A stretch of DNA of 12,372 bases from positions 1 through 12,372 of the forward strand of contig DATKYY010000072.1 in the NCBI GenBank assembly GCA_035528295.1, in the 5' to 3' direction. Of this stretch, positions 5,939 to 12,372 are shown one piece after another (the first letter of the stretch is position 1; each line of letters begins with the position of its first letter). The notes beneath the pieces were generated by a model. It was not told where the DNA came from. It did no database searches and saw only the letters and a program-made list of their open reading frames with translations. The position numbers were made by a program, and so were the translations under genes. Source of the stretch: G020353235 sp035528295. Its GTDB lineage: Bacteria; Chloroflexota; Dehalococcoidia; Dehalococcoidales; JAUYDJ01.

Positions 5939-7206
5939 GCCCCCCACACCCCGTCCCCGTTAACCTCCCCCAGCCTTACCGGCACGAGCTGATTGGTTAA
6001 ATTACGATTGCTCTTGGTATATACCTTGATGTAGTTATCGGTATAGCCCGACCACACTCCGTTTGAGCGCTTCTCCCACAAGACCGGACGCGTCTTACCC
6101 CGAAAGCGCTGATTGAATTCCCGGCTGCTTTCCCTAGCCAGAGCCAGCATTTTCTGGCTTCGCGGCTGCTTGATTTGGTCGCCAATTTGCCCCGGTAGAT
6201 GAGACGCCTCCGTTTCCTGGCGCGGGGAGTAAGCAAAGACATGAATGCGGGCAAACCGCATTCGCCGACAGAAATTATAGCTCTCGGCAAATTCTGCCTC
6301 CGTCTCACCGGGGAAGCCGACAATAACATCAGTAGTGATGGCTGCCTCGGGCAGCGAATCCCGAATTAAAGCTACCGCCTGCTGATAATCACCGGTGGCA
6401 TAGCGCCGCTTCATACGGCTCAGCACCGCATCGCTGCCACTCTGCAGGGATAGATGAAAGTGAGGACACAGTCTTTTATCATGCCACAGCCCGATAAGCT
6501 CAGGGGAGATTTCACAGGGCTGGAGAGAGGACAATCTCAACCTGATAACACCGGTCCCGGCTAAGATGCGCTCAATTAACCCTTTTAGATTAACGCCACT
6601 GTAGTCATAGGCGCCAATCCTGATGCCGGTTAATACCACCTCCTGATAACCGTCAGCCACCCTCTGCCTGACTTCATCAATAATCCGGTCAAGCGGCAGG
6701 CTCTTTTCCTCCCCCCGCACCAGAGGCACAATACAGTAGGCACAGTAGTTACGGCAGCCGTCCTGGATTTTGATGAAGGCACGGGTCCTGAAACCGGTAT
6801 AGCTTCGGCTGACCGGTTCGGGCAGAACCCGGCCCGGCCGGCAGAGGCAACCGTGCTCCTCAAGCCGCCTGACTAAACCGGCTTTGGCGCTATTACCCAG
6901 CACCAGGTCAACCCCTTCAATTCGGGCCAGTTCCTGAGACGCCCGCTCGGCATAACAGCCGGTAGCCACCAGCCGGGCATGAGGGTTTTGCCGATGGGCC
7001 AGACGGAGCAGGTGGCGTGATTTGCTATCGGCAACATGGGTGACGGTGCAGGTATTCAAGATATAGACATCTGCCTCATCGGTGCCGTCTACCAGCTGGT
7101 AGCCCGCTTCTGTTAGCTGCTTCGCCAGGAGCTCGGTTTCCGCCTGATTAAGCTTGCAGCCGATGGTGTCCAGGGCAATCTTATTGCCCCTCTGGTCAAT
7201 GCTCAT
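5923..7206 (-). CDS. mtaB: tRNA (N6-threonylcarbamoyladenosine(37)-C2) methylthiotransferase, MtaB type
   Basis: This 427-aa radical-SAM enzyme adds a methylthio group to t6A37 of ANN-decoding tRNAs. The N-terminal MTTase domain has its three cluster cysteines at C17 (TIGCKLNQAE), C53 (NTCTVT) and C84 (TGCYAE). The radical-SAM cluster motif is CRNYCAYC (C151, C155, C158) after FIKIQDG. Next come VVLTGIRIGAYDY and LRLSSLQPCEI, and a C-terminal TRAM-like tRNA-binding region from about residue 365. The TGC-K-L-N-Q-x-E opening and overall length favour MtaB over MiaB or RimO. The ATG at 7206 has no Shine-Dalgarno, but a strong promoter ends just upstream, so the message may be nearly leaderless. 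An AGAGGGG inside the gene precedes an ATT codon at residue 10, a less likely alternative start. Its 3' end overlaps the DUF5808-like gene by 16 bp. Confidence 0.93.
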   Translation of the reverse strand: MSIDQRGNKIALDTIGCKLNQAETELLAKQLTEAGYQLVDGTDEADVYILNTCTVTHVADSKSRHLLRLAHRQNPHARLVATGCYAERASQELARIEGVDLVLGNSAKAGLVRRLEEHGCLCRPGRVLPEPVSRSYTGFRTRAFIKIQDGCRNYCAYCIVPLVRGEEKSLPLDRIIDEVRQRVADGYQEVVLTGIRIGAYDYSGVNLKGLIERILAGTGVIRLRLSSLQPCEISPELIGLWHDKRLCPHFHLSLQSGSDAVLSRMKRRYATGDYQQAVALIRDSLPEAAITTDVIVGFPGETEAEFAESYNFCRRMRFARIHVFAYSPRQETEASHLPGQIGDQIKQPRSQKMLALARESSREFNQRFRGKTRPVLWEKRSNGVWSGYTDNYIKVYTKSNRNLTNQLVPVRLGEVNGDGVWGAQSAG

Positions 7207-7216
7207 TTCAGGTTAA

Positions 7217-7246
7217 ATTATACCTGCCGTGTCATCACATGGTCAA
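7217..7246 (-). promoter_or_regulatory. mtaB promoter
   Basis: On the minus strand TTGACC (7241-7246) is followed after 18 bp by a perfect TATAAT (7217-7222). The expected start is about 7210, leaving roughly 4 nt before the ATG at 7206. Confidence 0.75.
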
Positions 7247-7255
7247 AGCCTTAAT

Positions 7256-7284
7256 TTGCCCGCAGGCTGAAATTATGCCATAAT
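7256..7284 (+). promoter_or_regulatory. fabF operon promoter
   Basis: TTGCCC (7256-7261) and CATAAT (7279-7284) are 17 bp apart, with 4/6 and 5/6 matches to the sigma-70 consensus. The expected start near 7291 gives a 46-nt leader ending in a strong ribosome binding site. Its -35 box is 9 bp from the -35 box of mtaB, so the two promoters stand back to back. Confidence 0.6.
7272..7284. promoter_or_regulatory. short palindrome over the fabF -10 box
   Basis: ATTATG-C-CATAAT is a perfect 6-bp inverted repeat with a single central base, and its right arm is the -10 hexamer itself. It could be an operator for a fatty-acid regulator, or chance AT-rich symmetry. Confidence 0.3.
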
Positions 7285-7320
7285 ATTAGCCAACACTAAG
7301 GGGTTACAGCTAAGCCGGAG

Positions 7321-7326
7321 AGGAGG
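7321..7326 (+). promoter_or_regulatory. fabF ribosome binding site
   Basis: A perfect AGGAGG lies 10 nt before the ATG at 7337. It is the strongest Shine-Dalgarno in the window and confirms the start. Confidence 0.85.
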
Positions 7327-7336
7327 AATTGGTTCA

Positions 7337-8590
7337 ATGAATGACGCCAATAACCGGGTGGTAGTCACCGGCATGGGCATGCTGTGCCCGCTGGGACTGG
7401 ATGTCGCCACGACCTGGGAGGGTCTTATCTCAGCGAAATCAGGAATTGACTACATCACCCTTTTTGATGCCAGCGCCATGGCTACCAAGTTCGCCGGCGA
7501 GGTAAAGGGATTTGAGCCGACCAATTACATTGACCGCAAGGAAGTCCGCCGCATGGACCGCTTTGCCCAGCTGGCCGTCGCCGCCAGTCTTCAGGCACTG
7601 GAGCAGGCCGGAATCCAGATAGACGCCAACAACCAGGATAGCACCGGTATCGTCGTTGGCAGTGGCATCGGTGGTCTGGGCACCCTGTATGAACAGACCA
7701 AAATAATGCTGGAGAAGGGGCCGGACAGGGTGAGCCCCTTTCTCATCCCGATGATGATCGCCGATATTGCCGCCGCCCAGGTGTCCATCGCGCTGAAGGT
7801 GAGGGGGCCGAACCTGTGCACCACCTCAGCCTGCTCCAGCGGCTCAGATGCCATCGGCGTTGCCTATGAAATTATTCGGCGGGGTGATGCCCAGGTTATG
7901 GTTACCGGCGGTGCCGAGGCGATAATCAACCCGCTGGGTATCGCTTCTTTTAACGCCCTGAGAGCGCTATCAACCCGAAACGATGCCCCCAAGTTAGCCT
8001 CCCGCCCCTTTGATGCCGAACGGGATGGCTTTGTCATTGGTGAAGGCGCTGCTATCCTTATTTTAGAGAGTCTCACCTCCGCCCAGAAGCGGGGGGCTAA
8101 CATACTGGCTGAGGTTATCGGCTACGGTGCCAGTGGTGATGCCTTCCATGTTACCAAGCCAATGGAAGATGGCCGGGGTGCCGTCAAGGCAATGCAGATG
8201 GCGCTGAAAAAAGCCGGGGTGACCACCAGTGAAATCGATTACATCAGTGCCCATGGTACCTCTACCCCGCTGAATGATAAAACTGAAACTATAGCCATCA
8301 AGACCGTATTTGGTGACCGCGCCCACCGCATTCCGGTAAGCTCTACCAAGTCAATGACGGGACACCTAATTGGAGCCGCCGGGGCGATTGAAGCCGCCAT
8401 ATGCATCTTAACTATCCAGCACGGCATAATACCGCCAACCATAAACCTCACCCACCCCGACCCGGAATGCGACCTGGACTATGTGCCCAATAAAGCCCGC
8501 CAGGCTGAGGTCAACACCGCCCTGTCCAATTCCTTTGGCTTCGGTGGCCATAACTCGGTTCTTATCTTTCGAAAATTTTCTGAGGCATAA
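7337..8590 (+). CDS. fabF: beta-ketoacyl-[acyl-carrier-protein] synthase II
   Basis: FabF (417 aa, usual length about 410-415) elongates acyl-ACP by decarboxylative condensation with malonyl-ACP in type II fatty-acid synthesis. The thiolase fold is complete: the N terminus VVVTGMGMLCPLG, the nucleophile Cys166 in TTSACSSG, His306 in SAHGTSTPLND, Lys338 and His343 in SSTKSMTGHLIGAAG, and the C-terminal SNSFGFGGHN. These correspond to Cys163, His303, Lys335 and His340 of E. coli FabF at a constant offset of 3. The gene has its own promoter and a consensus ribosome binding site, and leads a probable operon with recJ (2 nt gap) and plsY. FabF versus FabB is decided by overall length and the N-terminal pattern; specificity for chain length is not visible. 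Confidence 0.96.
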   Translation: MNDANNRVVVTGMGMLCPLGLDVATTWEGLISAKSGIDYITLFDASAMATKFAGEVKGFEPTNYIDRKEVRRMDRFAQLAVAASLQALEQAGIQIDANNQDSTGIVVGSGIGGLGTLYEQTKIMLEKGPDRVSPFLIPMMIADIAAAQVSIALKVRGPNLCTTSACSSGSDAIGVAYEIIRRGDAQVMVTGGAEAIINPLGIASFNALRALSTRNDAPKLASRPFDAERDGFVIGEGAAILILESLTSAQKRGANILAEVIGYGASGDAFHVTKPMEDGRGAVKAMQMALKKAGVTTSEIDYISAHGTSTPLNDKTETIAIKTVFGDRAHRIPVSSTKSMTGHLIGAAGAIEAAICILTIQHGIIPPTINLTHPDPECDLDYVPNKARQAEVNTALSNSFGFGGHNSVLIFRKFSEA

Positions 8591-8592
8591 GT

Positions 8593-10296
8593 TTGAACCA
8601 TTGCCATTGGAAGCTTCTACCGCCGGTCCCAGATGAGCATCTGGCTAACACGACCGGTCTATCCCCTTTGGTCACCCGGCTCCTGTATAATCGCGGGCTC
8701 AGTGAGCCATCCCAGATTGAACTATTCATCGCCGCCGATAGTCGTCTGCTCGGCGACCCCCTTCTCCTGCCCGATATGCAGCCGGCAGTAGCCCGGGTTT
8801 ACCGGGCGCTGCTCTCCGCGGAAGGCATCGCCGTCTATGGCGACTTTGATGTTGACGGCATTACCGGGACGGCTATCCTGGTTCAGGGGCTATCCCTGCT
8901 GGGGGCTAAGGCGACCCCTTATATACCGCACCGCCTGACCGAGGGCTACGGGCTGAAAACCGCCGCCCTGGAAAACCTCCGCCAGCAGGGAATTAGCCTG
9001 GTTATTACCGTTGATTGTGGTATCACCGCGGTAAACGAGGTCAGGAAAGCCAAAAAAATGGGGCTTGATATTATTGTTACTGACCACCATACCCCAACCG
9101 AGGTAATCCCACCGGCTCTCGCCGTGATTAACCCCAAGCTCCCCGGTTCAGCCTATCCCTTTGCCGAGCTAGCCGGCGTGGGGGTAGCCTTCAAGTTCCT
9201 TCAGGCTCTCTTCCAGAGTATCGGCAAAGAGGCACAGCTTCACAACCTGATAGACCTGGCTGCCCTGGGCACTATCGCCGATATGACGCCACTGCTCGGT
9301 GAAAACCGCTATTTGGTCAAAGAGGGGCTCAAGCTGATTAACGATAGCCCCCGCCTGGGGCTGAGCGAAATGATAACGCAGGCGGGGCTGAGCACGGGCA
9401 ATCTTGACGCCGGAACTGTCTCCTGGGTCATCGCCCCCCGACTCAATGCCGCCGGCAGACTGGCCCACGCCATGAGCAGCTATCAACTGCTGGTAACCGA
9501 CTCATTACCGGAGGCACAGGGGCTTACCTCATGGCTGCAGCAAAAAAACGAGGAAAGGCAGCGAATAACCAGCCGGGTATTAAGTAGAGCCAGGGAGCAG
9601 ATACTGGCTCAGGAGATTTCACCAGTGCTCATCGCCGGCGATGAAGACTGCCCGGTAGGCATCGCCGGACTCATCGCCGGCAGGCTATCCGAGGAGTTTT
9701 ACCGACCGGCCGTATTTGTCCGAATCGGTGAGCAGATAAGCAGTGGCAGCTGCCGCAGTATTCCTGAATTTGATATTCTCCAGGCACTGGGCCAGTGCCA
9801 GCACCTTCTGTCCCGGTTTGGCGGGCACTCCCAGGCCGCCGGCTTGGCCCTGCCCACCAGGAATCTGCCCCGCTTCAAACAGTGCCTCTCCGAGCTGGCC
9901 GCCAGCCAGCTCGCCGGGCTTGACCTCCGCCCTTCGCTGGATATTGACGCCGAGGTTGCCCTGCCCGACATGAGCGGGGATACCTTCTCCGCCATCCAGC
10001 AACTGGCTCCCTTTGGCCGTGGTAATCCGTTGCCCGTCTTTCTCAGCCGCCAGGTAGAGATTGTTGACTGCCGCACCATGGGTAGCAACGGCGCCCACCT
10101 CAGGCTGAAACTGCAGCAGGGTGGCACACTATGGGAGGGGGTAGGTTTTGGCCTGGGTAATTTCCGGGATGAGATATCATCGCCTCTTGACATTGTGTAT
10201 AATCTGGAAATGGACCGCTGGGGCGGGAAAGAGAAGCTGCGACTTAATATCCTGGACTTTGCCCCGGCCGGAATGGAGAGGGAATATGACCAGTGA
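8593..10296 (+). CDS. recJ: single-stranded-DNA-specific exonuclease RecJ
   Basis: RecJ (567 aa, typical 550-580) degrades single-stranded DNA 5' to 3' in recombination and mismatch or base-excision repair. The DHH domain shows YGDFDVDGITGT (Asp84, Asp86, Asp88), IPHRLTEGYGL, VITVDCG (Asp141), VTDHHTP (Asp164-His165-His166) and ALGTIADMTPL, then RLNAAGRL. The DHHA1 domain carries GSCRSIPEFDI and FGGHSQAAGLALP, and an OB-fold region follows with APFGRGNPLPVF. All metal ligands are present. The start is TTG at 8593, 2 nt after the fabF stop, with TGAGG (8581-8585) 7 nt upstream inside fabF; homology to the family begins soon after. The last 11 nt overlap plsY, so the three genes are likely translated from one message. 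Confidence 0.95.
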   Translation: MNHCHWKLLPPVPDEHLANTTGLSPLVTRLLYNRGLSEPSQIELFIAADSRLLGDPLLLPDMQPAVARVYRALLSAEGIAVYGDFDVDGITGTAILVQGLSLLGAKATPYIPHRLTEGYGLKTAALENLRQQGISLVITVDCGITAVNEVRKAKKMGLDIIVTDHHTPTEVIPPALAVINPKLPGSAYPFAELAGVGVAFKFLQALFQSIGKEAQLHNLIDLAALGTIADMTPLLGENRYLVKEGLKLINDSPRLGLSEMITQAGLSTGNLDAGTVSWVIAPRLNAAGRLAHAMSSYQLLVTDSLPEAQGLTSWLQQKNEERQRITSRVLSRAREQILAQEISPVLIAGDEDCPVGIAGLIAGRLSEEFYRPAVFVRIGEQISSGSCRSIPEFDILQALGQCQHLLSRFGGHSQAAGLALPTRNLPRFKQCLSELAASQLAGLDLRPSLDIDAEVALPDMSGDTFSAIQQLAPFGRGNPLPVFLSRQVEIVDCRTMGSNGAHLRLKLQQGGTLWEGVGFGLGNFRDEISSPLDIVYNLEMDRWGGKEKLRLNILDFAPAGMEREYDQ

Positions 10297-10915
10297 AATA
10301 ATTTTTAGTGCCATCGCCCTCATCATTGCCTACTTAATCGGCTCCATCCCCACCGCTTATATCACCGGCCGTCTCGTTAAAGGATTCGACATCCGCCAGG
10401 TAGGCACCCGAAATATGGGCGCCATGAATGTCTTCTATCAGGTCGGCTTTTTAGCCGGATTAATGGTGCTGGCGGTGGATATCGGCAAGGGAGCGGCCGT
10501 AGTAGCCCTGGCACGCGTGATGGGAACACCCGAGATAGTCCAGCTGCTGGCCGGCGCGACCGCCGTAATCGGCCACGGCTTCACCATATTCCTCCACTTC
10601 CGCGGCGGGCGGGGCGGGGCAACCTGCATCGGCGTCCTTGCCTACCTTATGCCCTGGGGCATCCCGATCTACCTGGCTGTCTTCGGCGCGGGCTTGCTCC
10701 TCACCCGCTTCCCGACCCTCAGCTACAGCCTGGCCCTGGTCAGCTTCCCCTTCATCGCCTGGCTGATCTATCACGATGGCACGCTGGTAGTCTATACCAT
10801 ATTGCTCCTGCTCCTGCCGGCAATCAAGTACATCCCCAGAGTAAAGGAAATGCGGGATAAAGCCGGTAGCTGGCGTCACGTCCTTCTGCGGCGGGGCATG
10901 AAAGATAGATTCTAG
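10286..10915 (+). CDS. plsY: glycerol-3-phosphate acyltransferase PlsY
   Basis: PlsY (209 aa) is an integral membrane enzyme that transfers acyl groups from acyl-phosphate to glycerol-3-phosphate, making lysophosphatidate. Motifs are YLIGSIPTAY at about 16-25, DIRQVGTRNMGAMNV at 35-49 (family G-S-G-N-x-G-A-x-N, here G-T-R-N), DIGKG at 65-69, and GHGFTIFLHFRGGRGGAT at 96-113. Hydrophobic stretches near 5-24, 53-78, 85-104, 115-137, 141-160 and 165-182 fit its multi-pass topology. ATG at 10286 is chosen: it begins the conserved MTSEIIFSAIAL segment and has GGAGAGGG just upstream, whereas the reading frame's earlier codons lie inside recJ and are not family-like. The start overlaps the recJ stop by 11 nt. 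With fabF in the same operon, it links fatty-acid synthesis to phospholipid assembly. Confidence 0.94.
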   Translation: MTSEIIFSAIALIIAYLIGSIPTAYITGRLVKGFDIRQVGTRNMGAMNVFYQVGFLAGLMVLAVDIGKGAAVVALARVMGTPEIVQLLAGATAVIGHGFTIFLHFRGGRGGATCIGVLAYLMPWGIPIYLAVFGAGLLLTRFPTLSYSLALVSFPFIAWLIYHDGTLVVYTILLLLLPAIKYIPRVKEMRDKAGSWRHVLLRRGMKDRF

Positions 10916-10949
10916 AAATGACAAACGCAGCCAGACTTAAAAAGCCCGA

Positions 10950-11750
10950 CTAATGCCCTATCTGTTTAATCTGATAGCGCAGCTTACCGACGGGTACGGT
11001 TACCTCTACTGTTTCTCCCTGACGGCGACCGAGTATAGCTTTGCCAATGGGTGAGAGGCTGGAAATCTTGCCCTGGCTGGGGTCTACCTCGCGGGGCCCG
11101 ACCATGGTATAGCGCAGCTCTTCCCCGGAAGCCAGGTCACACAGGATAATACGGTCACCGATGCCTATCTTGGGCGCCGGCGCCTCTTTTTCGGCAATGA
11201 TAACCGCTGATTTCAGTGTTGCCTCTATCTCCCTGATGCGCCCCTCTAACCGCCCGTGTTCCTGCCGGGCGGCTTCCAGAGGTGCGTTTTCCCGAAAGTC
11301 CTTATCGGCGGCAGCGAGGCGTACCGAGGCTATTGCCGAGATACGCCTAGCTTTCAGCGCCGTCAGTTCCGCTTCCAGTTTGGCGTAACCCTCACCGGTC
11401 AAGGGGACCGCCTTTAACGAACCGCGGTGAGAGCCGGGGACGGGCGCGGTCTTCCCCTTTCTTACCCGCAGGTTGGTAGCCAGATTTTTACCCGTCCACC
11501 CCGCCTGCTTGGCGTGAATCAGGAAGGCTCGGGTCAGCTCCAGCTTCTTGTTATAGTCAGTATCAGAGCGGGATAGCTGCTCGGCATACCTGGCTACCTC
11601 AGGAGCGGTAAGCCCGGCAACCGGTCGCTCCCAGCCATACCAGCGCACAAAGCGATGGACCTCCTGCTGGCTGATACCCCTGTTCTCCGGGGATAAGTTG
11701 GCTAGAAAACGAGTGGCCGCTTCACTCAAACTCAGGACAGGCTCACTCAT
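10950..11750 (-). CDS. greA: GreA-type transcription elongation factor with an extra N-terminal recombinase-like SAM domain
   Basis: This 266-aa protein is about 100 residues longer than standard GreA (about 158 aa). From about residue 114 (AVPLTGEGYAKLEAELTALK) the GreA coiled coil is complete, with DFRENAPLEAA at 151-161 forming the acidic tip (Asp151 and Glu154 match the catalytic pair), then RIREIEATLKSA. The C-terminal FKBP-like domain includes GDRIILCD, GKISSLSPIGKAILGRRQG and a final YQIKQIG. It should stimulate RNA polymerase cleavage of backtracked RNA. Residues 1-100 instead resemble the SAM-like core-binding domain of tyrosine recombinases (HRFVRWYGWERPVAGLTAPE, YAEQLSRSDTDYNKKLELTR, AFLIHAKQAGW) and contain no catalytic integrase residues. 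The ATG follows GGGGGTGAT by 4 nt. The gene has its own promoter and lies 34 bp from plsY, tail to tail. Confidence 0.88.
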   Translation of the reverse strand: MSEPVLSLSEAATRFLANLSPENRGISQQEVHRFVRWYGWERPVAGLTAPEVARYAEQLSRSDTDYNKKLELTRAFLIHAKQAGWTGKNLATNLRVRKGKTAPVPGSHRGSLKAVPLTGEGYAKLEAELTALKARRISAIASVRLAAADKDFRENAPLEAARQEHGRLEGRIREIEATLKSAVIIAEKEAPAPKIGIGDRIILCDLASGEELRYTMVGPREVDPSQGKISSLSPIGKAILGRRQGETVEVTVPVGKLRYQIKQIGH

Positions 11751-11754
11751 CTAT

Positions 11755-11763
11755 ATCACCCCC
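11755..11763 (-). promoter_or_regulatory. greA ribosome binding site
   Basis: GGGGGTGAT on the minus strand resembles GGAGGTGAT, which pairs with the 3' end of 16S rRNA, at one mismatch. It lies 4 nt before the ATG and so confirms that translation includes the extra N-terminal domain. Confidence 0.65.
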
Positions 11764-11782
11764 GCTAGAGACTTCACTTTAT

Positions 11783-11811
11783 ATTCTAAGCGCTAACCAC
11801 GCTTGGGTCAA
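11783..11811 (-). promoter_or_regulatory. greA promoter
   Basis: On the minus strand TTGACC (11806-11811) and TAGAAT (11783-11788) are separated by the ideal 17 bp, each 5/6 to consensus. The expected start near 11776 leaves a leader of about 26 nt with the ribosome binding site. Confidence 0.7.
11788..11804. promoter_or_regulatory. inverted repeat inside the greA promoter spacer
   Basis: AAGCG (11788-11792) and CGCTT (11800-11804) form 5-bp arms around a 7-bp centre, fitting almost exactly between the -10 and -35 boxes. The placement suits a repressor or a spacer-binding regulator, but arms this short can arise by chance. Confidence 0.3.
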
Positions 11812-11842
11812 TAAAATTAAACCCTGACCAGGCCCGGATTAT

Positions 11843-12372
11843 TTAGCTCTGCCTTGAGCGAAACGGAATTTTGGCCACCCCGATGGCTCTGGCTAATAGC
11901 TGGTGTCCCACCAGCCTTAATATCACCTCGCCATGCCAGTCAAAAGACACGTCTTCCGCTTTAAGCAGGGCATCATCAATACCACTGGACTTTATTATGT
12001 CAAAGGCACGGTCAATCTGGGCATCAGTCATATGCTCGTAGAGCTTCCGTGCCCAGTAGCCTGTCCTCAATTCCCTCCCCAGCCTCCTCCGCCACCCCTT
12101 CTCATAGCCCGCCAGGCTCCTGGCGGACAGGTCACCGCGCCCCAGTGCCTGATGCAGGGTATCCACGGCAATATCGGCACAGAGCAAGCCGTAGTAAATA
12201 CCGCCACCGGTGGTCGGTTTCACCTGCCCGGCAGCCCCGCCCACCACCAGCAGCCGGTCACCGTAGGTTCTGGCTGGCGGTTTCAGCAAAATTCCGCGAT
12301 AGCCCGGCTTAGCCCCAGCGGAGACTATTTTCCCCTGGGCCTCAAGGAATGAGAGCAGTTTTTGGAGATAAA
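11843..12372 (-). CDS. geranylgeranyl reductase family flavoprotein, C-terminal part (5' end outside window)
   Basis: The minus-strand frame is open from the window edge to TAA at 11843-11845, giving about 175 C-terminal residues. The stretch GDRLLVVGGAAGQVKP followed by TTGGGIYYGLLCADIA is the hallmark of the geranylgeranyl reductase/GGR family, FAD-dependent enzymes that saturate isoprenoid double bonds (chlorophyll side chains, menaquinone tails or archaeal-type lipids). The rest includes the family's helical tail (YEKGWRRRLGRELRTGYWARKL). The usual third FAD motif G-D-A-A-G reads G-G-A-A-G, replacing an Asp that normally contacts the flavin ribityl chain. The N-terminal Rossmann motif is outside the window. 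The substrate cannot be told from this part. A 92-nt gap with a fresh promoter separates it from greA downstream, so the two need not be cotranscribed. Confidence 0.85.
   Translation of the reverse strand, partial: YLQKLLSFLEAQGKIVSAGAKPGYRGILLKPPARTYGDRLLVVGGAAGQVKPTTGGGIYYGLLCADIAVDTLHQALGRGDLSARSLAGYEKGWRRRLGRELRTGYWARKLYEHMTDAQIDRAFDIIKSSGIDDALLKAEDVSFDWHGEVILRLVGHQLLARAIGVAKIPFRSRQS

Noticed and set aside
10148..10285. N-terminal extension of plsY inside recJ
   Set aside because: The residues come from the recJ coding region in another frame; PlsY homology and the ribosome binding site both point to the ATG at 10286.
10950..11750. Reading the recombinase-like N terminus of the GreA protein as an integrase gene remnant or mobile element
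   Set aside because: The frame is continuous with GreA, has its own ribosome binding site, and there is no catalytic recombinase domain, attachment repeat or composition change nearby.
11820..11842. Possible terminator of the reductase gene (CCTGGTCAGG followed by TTTAATTTT on the minus strand)
   Set aside because: The stem is only 3-4 bp with almost no loop and the T-run is interrupted, so it is not a credible intrinsic terminator.

Overview
The window looks like a bacterial chromosome segment, most plausibly from Chloroflexota (Dehalococcoidia-like). That placement is inferred from three things: two GlmU-like proteins in tandem ahead of glmS, an N-terminally extended GreA, and a geranylgeranyl-reductase-family flavoprotein next to PlsY/FabF housekeeping genes. 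Nothing in the window fixes the taxonomy (no rRNA). Coding density is very high; the largest non-coding gap is 232 bp. I see no tRNA, rRNA, CRISPR array, insertion sequence or prophage gene.

Layout. (1) 1-3237, plus strand: an amino-sugar nucleotide cluster with the 3' end of one GlmU-like gene, a second complete GlmU-like gene, and glmS, all tightly packed. Together they would make glucosamine-6-phosphate and activate it towards UDP-GlcNAc. (2) 3254-4852, minus strand: a divergent ATP-type PEP carboxykinase convergent with glmS. (3) 4853-5084: a divergent control region with an extended -10 promoter flanked by two inverted repeats, and on the other side a TATAAT box with an 11-bp tandem duplication in its spacer. 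(4) 5085-5938, plus strand: a GNAT acetyltransferase followed after 2 nt by a small DUF5808-like protein. (5) 5923-7206, minus strand: MtaB-type tRNA methylthiotransferase, overlapping the DUF5808-like gene tail to tail by 16 bp. (6) 7207-7336: a compact back-to-back promoter region for mtaB and fabF. (7) 7337-10915, plus strand: fabF, recJ and plsY as one probable operon, joining fatty-acid elongation and phospholipid acylation around a DNA-repair exonuclease. (8) 10950-11750, minus strand: a GreA transcript-cleavage factor carrying an extra N-terminal domain that resembles the SAM-like core-binding domain of tyrosine recombinases. (9) 11843-12372, minus strand: the C-terminal part of a geranylgeranyl-reductase-family flavoenzyme running off the window edge.

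Most of the window is ordinary housekeeping. The most interesting points are the recombinase-domain/GreA fusion, the near-leaderless mtaB promoter, the palindrome-flanked promoter of the PEPCK-like gene, the 11-bp promoter duplication, the unequal acetyltransferase motifs in the two GlmU-like proteins, and a Gly in place of the usual FAD-binding Asp in the reductase. I did not find a convincing new defence or mobile system.
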